From Parachlorella kessleri (taxonomy: Eukaryota; Chlorophyta; Trebouxiophyceae; Chlorellales; Chlorellaceae): a DNA stretch of 17,322 nucleotides. How positions within the stretch are numbered: the first letter of the stretch is position 1; every line of letters begins with the position of its first letter. The stretch spans positions 1-17,322 of the forward strand of contig BBXU01003025.1 in NCBI GenBank assembly GCA_001598975.1, given 5' to 3'. This document shows positions 1-9,100 of the stretch, piece by piece. The notes beneath the pieces were generated by a model. The model did no database searches. It was not told the origin of the DNA and was given only the letters and a program-made list of their open reading frames with translations. The position numbers and the translations under genes were made by a program.

Positions 1-9
1 GGGCCTCAC

Positions 10-161
10 CTGTGCCCCCAGCCCGCCCCGCGCCGCCGCCGCCACGATAGAGTCCTCCAGCCGCGTCGCCGCGGCATCCAGGGAGGGCGGGGCCCACAAG
101 CCCGCCCAGCGAATGAAAGACTCACACAAGAGCCAAGCAGCAACGGGCATGGGCAGCGTGC
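10..161 (-). other. Start of the myosin globular (cargo-binding, dilute-like) tail, cut by the window edge (exon 31)
   Basis: This exon gives residues 1340-1390: [18 protein letters not shown], then a short Pro-containing turn, then [20 protein letters not shown]. It ends with a good donor (CAG|GTGAGG) just inside the left edge, so further exons must lie beyond it. The PVAA + hydrophobic helix + FxRW pattern fits the region where plant myosin XI tails read PVAA...YKCLLHW, from family knowledge. It identifies the start of the cargo-binding globular tail, not the whole DIL domain. Confidence 0.8.
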
Positions 162-3100
162 CTGCATCGCACAGAGAACCAGCAAGTTTCTGACTAGGGC
201 ATGGTGGGGACACAACTTGTGCAATAGCTACGCATGGTTTACGCCCTGCCTCGCCCACTGCAGTATTGGGCAGCACTGTCCAGACCCAGCAAATTGAAAT
301 TAGGAGAGGGACCCAGAGTTGGGCAACAGCACATTTGCAGATTGATGGTCCTCCTGCCTTAGGAGCAGCAGCCAACCAAGCCGGAGGCGTGCGCAACTCA
401 CCTGCACTGCCCACCGGGACGTGCACCGTGTGCAGCTTGTGCGCCACGGCGGCCTCCAGCAGGGCGGCCAGCGCCTGTGCCTGCTGCGGTGCCAGCGCCG
501 CTGCTGCCCCGGTCGCTGCCTCCCTGGCCCCCTGGTCGGGGCCTGCCGCCGCCTCCATCTGGGTGGATAGCGTGCGCACTGGGCTCAGCGTGCCGCCTGC
601 AGCCGCCCAGCACACATACACAACCACGGATTGAACCTGAACGTGACGTTGCATCATTGCAGAGTTTTTCGCGAATCTATGAACAGTAGGACAAAGCTGA
701 AGTCCTGACCGGGAGTCACGTTTCCTAGGGCGGCCTAGGCTTGTGCTGCAGTGCTAAGGCACGAGCTCCCCTCTAGGCAGTTCGAGCGATTAGTGAGTGT
801 GCTTTCAGACTGAAGAGACCAGTCATTGTTCACGGTGGGCTTCACCACACAACCTCATTGGGAAGCATGACAACCCAGCACACACCTGTGGAGAGCGTGC
901 GTGCCCTGGCCAGCGAAGGCGACCTCTCCAGTGCAAAGGCTGCTCGCTTGGCGGCTTCAAGGTCTCGTGCCAGCGCCTGCTCGCGGCTGCCGGCGGCACG
1001 CAGCTCATTCTCCACACGCGTGGAGTGACTGGTCACCGCCGCCACCTGCGGATGCGGCAGTGGCAAAAAGCAGTCAGGTCTTGTACTTCGGCAAGGTGTA
1101 AACCGACAAGGGCGTATGGGGATTTGTTACGTGTAATGACTCAGCTCATGCTGAAGGCTACAACCGCACCACCTGAACAGCCCTTGCTTGATGGATACCA
1201 ACCCTATTGCCAGCCATGTGCCTGTTAAACCTCCGGTCTCTTAGGAGTTGACCTTTCAAGGAGCACCACACCACACAGTCGCAACCCACCCGCGCGTTGA
1301 GGTGCTGTATCTTATCCTGCATGTCCCTCATGGCGGCCACGCGGCTCTCCGCCAGCGCCTGCGCTTCGCCAACCTGGCGCTGCAGCTCAGCACGCACAGC
1401 AGCCACCTGCAGAAATAGAAGGAGGGTTGGAGGGGGGCATAAGCAGGCAATGGCACACACACCGGCCTAAAAGCATGCCGACGCGTTAGAAAGCCCGGGG
1501 ACAATCTGTTTGCTGATGTGCACCTGTACAAGACGTGCCTCGTCAGATTGCAGCAGCGTTAGTCCCACCCTACCACAATGTGAGCAGGCATTTTGGCGGA
1601 CCAACTGGCAGCTTTGTTTACACACATTAATGAGATGCGGGCGTCGCTGCACTCCCTACCTCATTCAAAGCATCCTTCTCCTCTAGAACCTAGGGTCAAT
1701 AACTGCCAGATCCTTGAGCGGAAACAGAGCACTCACCTCTTGCTGCGTCTCCTGCCGTAGTGCCTGCTGTGCCTCCTCTGCCTGCCGCGCCTGCTGTGCA
1801 AGCTGAGCTTGCAGCTGCTGGATGGCCCCCTCACGCTTGTCGAATTCGCGCTGCGTCTCGTCGGCCGCCTGCATTGACAACGGTGGGTGGGTCTTTGGAC
1901 TGCTACTCCATACCCGGGCTGGGAAGCGGCTGTGACTGTAGGATGCAGCATGTCCAAACAGGAAAAGTGGGCCTTAGGGGTCAGAAGGACAGCTTCGCTC
2001 CTCTCGGAACATGCTGCAAATAGAGGCATGTCAGAGTCCAATACGGTAGAAATTGGCGGCTTTATTCGTAAATTATGATGTATGTGGAACAGTGCTACTG
2101 ACCTGCTTGACCTGCTGCCACAAGCGCTCATTCTCCTTATCCTTGGCCGCCGCCGCAGCAACCACGGCTGCCAGCTCCTCCTTGTGGGAGGCCACCTGAC
2201 TGTGCAGCTCTGACACCTGTCAACAAACAAGCATAGAAACTTGGGGCTTGGATAAACTCTGCAGCAGCCAGCAATGCTGGTGCGGCACCGGTGCTGCAGT
2301 ACACAATAGAGGAGATTCCCTACACGTAGGCCGCAGCGGCCGGCCGGCCCGGTTTCTGGATTCAAACCCTACTGGTGCTCGATGGGAGGGATGACAGACA
2401 AGTTCATGGTGTGCACGTTCGAGCACCGGCTGCCCCACATGTGCACACGTTCATATGAGGCCCCTCAACGGCCCCCACACTCGTCCCCTCCGTGGCCAAC
2501 CTTACGACCAAAAGCTCTGCTGTGCGGCGCATGGGGCCCCTCCCTGCTTGCCTCAACACCTCCCCCGCACCTGCGCCTCCTGGTGCCGCCCGCGCTCCTC
2601 CGCCTCCGCCTTCTGCCGCCGCAGCAGCCCCAGCTCCGACTCCTGCGCGGCAGCTGCCGCACGCTGCGCTGCCTCCAGCTCTGCAAGGCGGGCGGCCTCG
2701 GCAGCGGAGGCAGCCGACGCAGTGGCCATCACCTGCAGGAATGAGGGAGTACAGACCAGTTCAGGAAAATGGTCAAAGTAGGTGAGACGTGAGTGTATGG
2801 ATATGCAAGGCACGTACACAAGCACCTCGGGGTGCAATATAACATACAACTGCAAGGCAGCATAAGATCTCGGAAGGCGACCCTTGCAATGGCGTGCCCA
2901 CACAACAACTCCCGCCAGTACAGGCAGCGCCTGTGCGGGTGCGCAGGCGTCCGCACCTTGAACTGCGCTAGCTGCACCCGTGCCGCTTGCAACTCCGCCT
3001 CCAAGCTAGACACCTGAGCCTGCAGGAGGCAATACACCACATAAGAACTATAGGACTTTATTCCCCAATGCAGCTGGCATGGCACCCACACCAGGTCAGG

Positions 3101-6100
3101 CGCCCCCACAACTTGTACCAGGGTAGGCCACCTGATGTTGGCCTCAGTGCCAGCCCTTACGTTTTCTGCCAGCCACCCGAGCAGCCCACCTGCACCACCC
3201 TGCACAAGCTTGGAGCCCAGCGCGGCCCAAGCTGCAGAGCCACTCTTCACTGCTGCCTCCAGGCCATATTCTCCAACATCAGTTTAAAAGGGTGCCCTCA
3301 CCTGCAGCGCCTCCAGCGCCCCCTCCGCCCGCTCCGCCCTGCCGCGCGTCTCGTCCAGCTCCACCGCAAGATTGTTCCTCTCCTCTGCCAGCCGGTCCCT
3401 TTCTTGGGCCAAGCGCTGGCGCTCCTCCTCAATCGCCCGCAGGCGCCGAGCCTCCGCCAGCAGCAGCGCCACCTGGGCACCACAGCGCGCAGGGCAGGCT
3501 CCCAGTGAGGCACAGGAGGCAGAGACCTGGCGACCAGCGAGGCTGAGCAAGCGCTTGTTGCAGAGTATGACTACCCGACCTCAAATGCAGGCCGATCAAG
3601 CAGGCAGCGGCCTGTAGATAACGGTCGGCAAACCACGCACAAAAAAACCGCAACCGCACGCCAACTACCCAGTTGACCCCAGTGCACCACTAGCATGCAA
3701 GCTTGCAAACCGCCCGGCACTGTTGTCCAGAGGAAGCCAACTACCAACCTTGCGGTGTGCCGCACGCCGCCGCACATGCTTCTGTATAGCTATTGCTGCT
3801 GCGATGCGTCTGGACTCCTCTGCTGCGCGCTCCGCTGCGCGCCGCCCCACCTCAGTGTCATGGAGGAAGCGCTTACGTGCCAGCCACATGCGCACATATG
3901 ACTGGACGATGACCGCGCGCTCCGAGCTGCATAACAAAAGAGACAGTCGCTTGAAAACACTGTCACAAAGTCAGGGTCGGCCAGCCTATGCTTCCATTGT
4001 TTGCAGCGCAGGATCACCAAGCCAGACCTCGGCTATATAGCGCCTGCACGGCCAGAATGCGGGTCCCTGACTCCTACGGAAAGCTTCCCAGCCCTGCCCT
4101 TGACATGGTCCACCAGCTTCCAGAGTGCAGGCCTCCCTGCTCACCGCCTGTGCTGCACAAAGCGCCGTCTTGCTGCGTGCATCCGGAAGGCTGCTTGCAC
4201 GCGTGTGGCAGCCAGCTGCCGCCGCAGTGCAGTGACGTACTTGCGCGCTAGACGACCACGCCAGGTGGCCTGCATGGGGCAGGTCACACAACAAGCTTTG
4301 CGGTGGCAATGGCGAGCTCCCTGGTTCTATACGCAGCACTTTTAAATAAAGAACCTGCCCTGCCATCACCAAAAAAGAGCAGGCCATGACACATCAGCGC
4401 ACTTGCAGCCAGGCGGAGTCCTGTTTACCTGGATACGGATGGCTGCCGCACGCGCTGTACGCAGCAGCGTCCTGGCCTCCATGCCCCGGTAGGCCGCCTG
4501 TATGAGGACGGCCGACTGGCTCAGCCGCTGGCCCCGGGCACCCTGCACGGCGGGAACCCTAAAAGAGTAAGACAAAGCCATTTAGCTGCACCGGCGGCAT
4601 GCGCATATGGACACCCGTGCAGATGCAGGAAACAGTGGCGCATACATTAGCAGGGCGGTAAATCCAATCAACCGTGCGTGTAGCTATCAGCAACCTTCTC
4701 ACTGTAGTGGCATACCCAGAGGAGCTTCTTACACACATTGCGGCAAAACCTAAAGATCATAGCCCACCTCTAGCTGAGCCAGCTGGCCTGCCCGCAAAAA
4801 GACGCGTGTCCTGCCAAGCTGCCAGCCCTCCAGCCCCGAGCCAAACAGCAAACGCTTGCAGATGTCCACCACCTGCAGCCACTTAGGGGTAGGCCAGAAA
4901 ATATAAGGTGCAGCCGTAGCTGCAATTGCTGCTACCCAGCATTCCTGTGGCCGGAGGATGTGAGACAAGGCGTACTGCGCATAACCTAGGTGCCTCTCCC
5001 AATAACATGCCTGATGCCAACTGTAGCCGGCAAGCATGATTATGATTTATAGCTGAACTTGCCTGGGCCTCGCTGATTGAGTACCAATCCACAAATCCCG
5101 TGGGCGTCAAAGGCACTCCCAACTCCCGCAGGCGAGCCTTGCTCAGCAGCACCGAATAGCGCTGGGCAAAGGGCAGGAAGGGCTTGCGAGTGGGGAAGCC
5201 TGTGGGCCAGGGTAGGCAAAGAATGGGGTTACATTGCAAGCAGTCCGACACAGGCACATGTGTCTGACCTGGAAAGGGGGAGGCAGTGGACATGGTCCGG
5301 CTCAGCATACTAGTGAAACAAGCAGCGGCACTGCAAGAGAGTTTGCGAGTGACCACCCTCCAACCGCTCCCCACCCAGCATGGTAACCAGGGGCACTCCG
5401 GGAGAGAAATTGGCCAGACAGCAATGCTGGGCAAGAGCTTGCCCACCCACCTGCGCATGCGATGCGCACGGCCTCCAGCACGCCCCCCGCCCGCAGCTGC
5501 TCCAGCACATACTCAGGCGTCAGGCTCCCCGGCCGGCTCTCCGGGTTGGGCTTGACGCACCTGCACAAGCATGGGCACCACTGGGGGGGGGGGGTGGTCT
5601 GCACCGCCAGCGCTGGGTGAGTTCCTACACGCTGGCTGCCACCAGCCCTGAACTATTAGGAGGGACTCGGCTGCCCAATCAGTCACTGGTGCTAGCCCAG
5701 TCGACCCAGGCACCGCCATCACCGCACAGCGGCTTACAAAGCAAGCAGGGCATGCCGCCTGGAAGGAGCTGTCCAAACAGAGCGCAACGCAGGCAATGAG
5801 CCTAGTCAACCACGACGGGCATGAACCAACCTGATGTAGTGTGGCTGACACTGGGACAGTGTGGCCATGAGGCCCTGCAGCTGCTTGCGGAAGCGGGCGC
5901 CCACGCTGCTGAGCATGAACGCGCTCTTGCGCTGCTGCGGACAGGGGCGCCAGGGAAGGGCCAGGGTGATGCATCCACAGCGAGGACCAGCAATGCCTCT
6001 TAGAAGCCAGAGCTACCACAGACCCAGCAAGCCAGAGACTGCTCCAGATGATTCAAGCATAATCATGCAGTGCAAGACTGCCAGCCCCTACCTCTAGTCA

Positions 6101-9100
6101 GAAAGCAACTAGGAATACCCATAAGCCTCGCATGCGCCACACTTCACAGAATCAGGCTCGTCAAATCACAGCAAGATACAGCATAACCCCGCTGCACGCA
6201 CATCATCCTCAGCAACCCCCACCTTACCGCAAGCCCCGGCGGCAGCTTGTTGGGCGAGGGCAGCTCGGAGGAGGACTGGTTGGCCAGCGCGTCAGCGGCC
6301 GCCGCGCCTCCGCCGCCCAGGGCCGCCGCCTCGGCATTGAAGAGCTGGCGGACCAGGTCGATGGAGGAGCCGGCCATCAGGTGGGCGTGCTCCGCTACCA
6401 CAAAGTCCTGCGAGAAGCAGGCCGGCAAGACAAAGCAGTGGAGGCAAGAAAGGGACCATTGCAAGCAGCTGGCAGTTGAACGGTACCAGGGGTTCCACAC
6501 CAACACAGTTGGCCAGGGAAAAACACAAGAACCTGTTCCGTGCACTCACTTTTCGTTCAAGAGGCCTTCCACCCTTGCCAAGCAAAGCAACTGCTGCCAA
6601 CAATCGGGGCATGCAACATGTGACCGTCCACCCATGACCCCGATATTGCCGACTGGGTACCCACTGGCCAGCATGTAGAATAACAACAACGATGAAAGCA
6701 CCCAGCCGGCCCACTTACCTTGTTCTTGTCCATGAGGTAGTCTGACGAGTAGACCACCTCCCCCGCATAGTGGTCCACCGCAAAGGCAAAGGGCAGACGG
6801 CGAGGCACCCCAAAGCGCGGGTGGGCGGCCAGCCGCGTGCGCAGCGTGTGAGCCAAATCCTGCAGCCAAGACCGCCACAGACTTTGGGCGTGCGCACGTT
6901 GTGGATACCCAACCGGGTTAGCTACCAACGACTCCACGCTGGGGGTGGCAGCGAGTGGAGGTGCTTCAGGCCTGCTGTGAGGCTGGTATGCGGGCACCAC
7001 GAGCGGCGCTGGGGACCGTGTGGCATCAGCAAGGCCCCAGAAGACTTGGGTGCCAGGCTCACATTGCAGCACGGCCCCGGTGAGCACGCAGATATGTTGT
7101 TACCCAGCGGCAGCGCACGGTGCTGATTAGCAAGTCAACGCACCTTGAAGGTTGCGCGCGGCAGGCGGCACGCCTCGTCTATGAGCGGGAACACGCCCAG
7201 CCCCGCGGCGATGGTCCCCTGCGAGGCCTGGGCGGTAACGGTGCCCTCCAGCAGGTCCAGGCAGTCCTGGTTGTCCACAAAGTCGATGTAGCTCCAGGAG
7301 ATGCCCTCGCGCGCGTACTCCTCCTGCTCGCCCTGCACAACACGCATGGCACGCACAGTAAGCAATCCTCCGCGGTGGCCTGCCAGGCTGTTAGGGGGAA
7401 ATCATTCACAAGTAACATACAGATTGTGAGTTTGCAACCAGCAAGCTTCCTGAGCCTGGTGTTACTGCTGTGTTGCCGCTGTACTCCCAGCCACAGCAAG
7501 GTGCACGGACCAATGCCCCCACAGCTTGCCTTGAACACGTGGGCATTGAACTGCTGCTGCAGGCGCTCGTTGGCCAGGTTGATGCACAGCTGCTCAAAGG
7601 AGTTGATGTCAAACGACTCGAAGCCGTAGATGTCCAGGATGCCAATGCTGCGCTGTGTGCGCCGCCCGGTGCCTGCAAGCAGACACACCCAGGCAGACCT
7701 GCTGCAGACATCAAAGGCGTGCAGGTATGCCACCAGCTGTGAGAGTGCACTTTGCACGGGCTGTTGCCCCCAACAAAAGATGGACGGTGCACGCCTGAAT
7801 GCGTAACAGTGACACCAGGCCGAGACCACTGCCCTTCACACTGGGCGCAGTTGGTTTAGTAGGCAGAAGACAGCAGCCACTCGGGCACAGAGTTGGTACC
7901 ACCTCTGAAGGGGACCTTAGCTGGAGTCTGCCCACTTACCCAGGCTGCCTATCTTGCGGTTGATAGCGGCCACCAGCCAGTCAAAGAGGCGCGCATATAG
8001 CGTCTTGGCCAACGCGTCGCGCGATTCGGAGGCGGCCTCCGCACTTAGCCGCTTGATGATGCGCTCCCCACGGGTCTCAATGGCGCGGGTGGTGAGCGCG
8101 CTCTCCAGGCCCAGCTCAGTCACCTGATGGGCAGGGCCAGGCCAGCACAGCACAGCATGAAGCAGGGTGGTGCATCAGGCATTCCCAGCGTTACCCCCTT
8201 CCACCCCTGCATCTCCAGCATGTGTCTCACAGCGCATTATTGAGGACCCATGAGGCACCGCAAGCCAGGAGATAACACAATCCTCTCCTGCACCCCTTCC
8301 CACCACCAGACCGGCACCAGCAGGGCAGGGCAGACTCACCCCCAGCAGTGCTGCCGCCGCCTCTAGTGCCTGCATAGAACCCGCATCAGCAATGGTGGCC
8401 TCATCTGCCGCGTTGTTCACAAACTCGATGTTGCCCAGGTGCAGCACACAGGCCACCAGGCGCAACACCGAGTCGATGGAATGCTGGCTCAGGCCCACAA
8501 TGCGCATGGCGTCAAGGGTGTGCCTGCAGCGTGGAACGAGATACACCTACAAAATTAATTGTATCTCTCAAGAAGCTTTGGTACTGGCAGGCACAGGGAT
8601 AGGTGGGAACACTGTATGGCTGTGACCGGCTTTGTTGGTGGGGCGGAGTGAGGTCAACCCGCGCCTCGCCCGGCCTTCATAAGGACGTCGTAGCCCTACC
8701 CCTGGAACAAGCTTGCTTGCGAAGCATGGCCGCACCCGCAACGGCAACAGGGCGCAGCTTCCCACCTGAACTGCTCCGCGTCGTCCACATCATAGAGCTC
8801 AAACACGTCCGACTGGGACAAGTAGCGAAAGGAGTCCACACCATGCTCCAGCCTGCACAAGCGGCACGAGATGTGGTCCACATCCAGCACAGCCCCGTTC
8901 TGCAGCTTGCCTTACCAAGACTTGCCTTACCTGGCATGCTCAACTGCAGCTGCCTGTTCCCCCTCACCGGTACTGCAGGCGACTGTCGAGCCACAACACA
9001 AGCGCAATTCCCGTGTGCACGCCTACCGGGTCTCCTAGTGGCAGACCTGGTACCAACACCTGCAGCTGATATGAACAGCTCCCGACATCACATCTAGGAC

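Noticed and set aside
266..634. Plus-strand open frame, Cys/Ala-rich, opposite the myosin linker exon
   Set aside because: It is the antisense shadow of a GC-rich minus-strand exon; it crosses that exon's splice sites and has no recognisable motif.
3292..3546. Plus-strand Pro/Ala-rich open frame
   Set aside because: Antisense of the coiled-coil exon 3302-3472. Pro-rich composition is what the complement of Ala/Glu/Arg codons gives.
5302..6019. Long minus-strand frames extending beyond exons in the 5300-6000 region
   Set aside because: They are exons read through into introns; only 5451-5560 and 5831-5934 match myosin and have proper splice borders.
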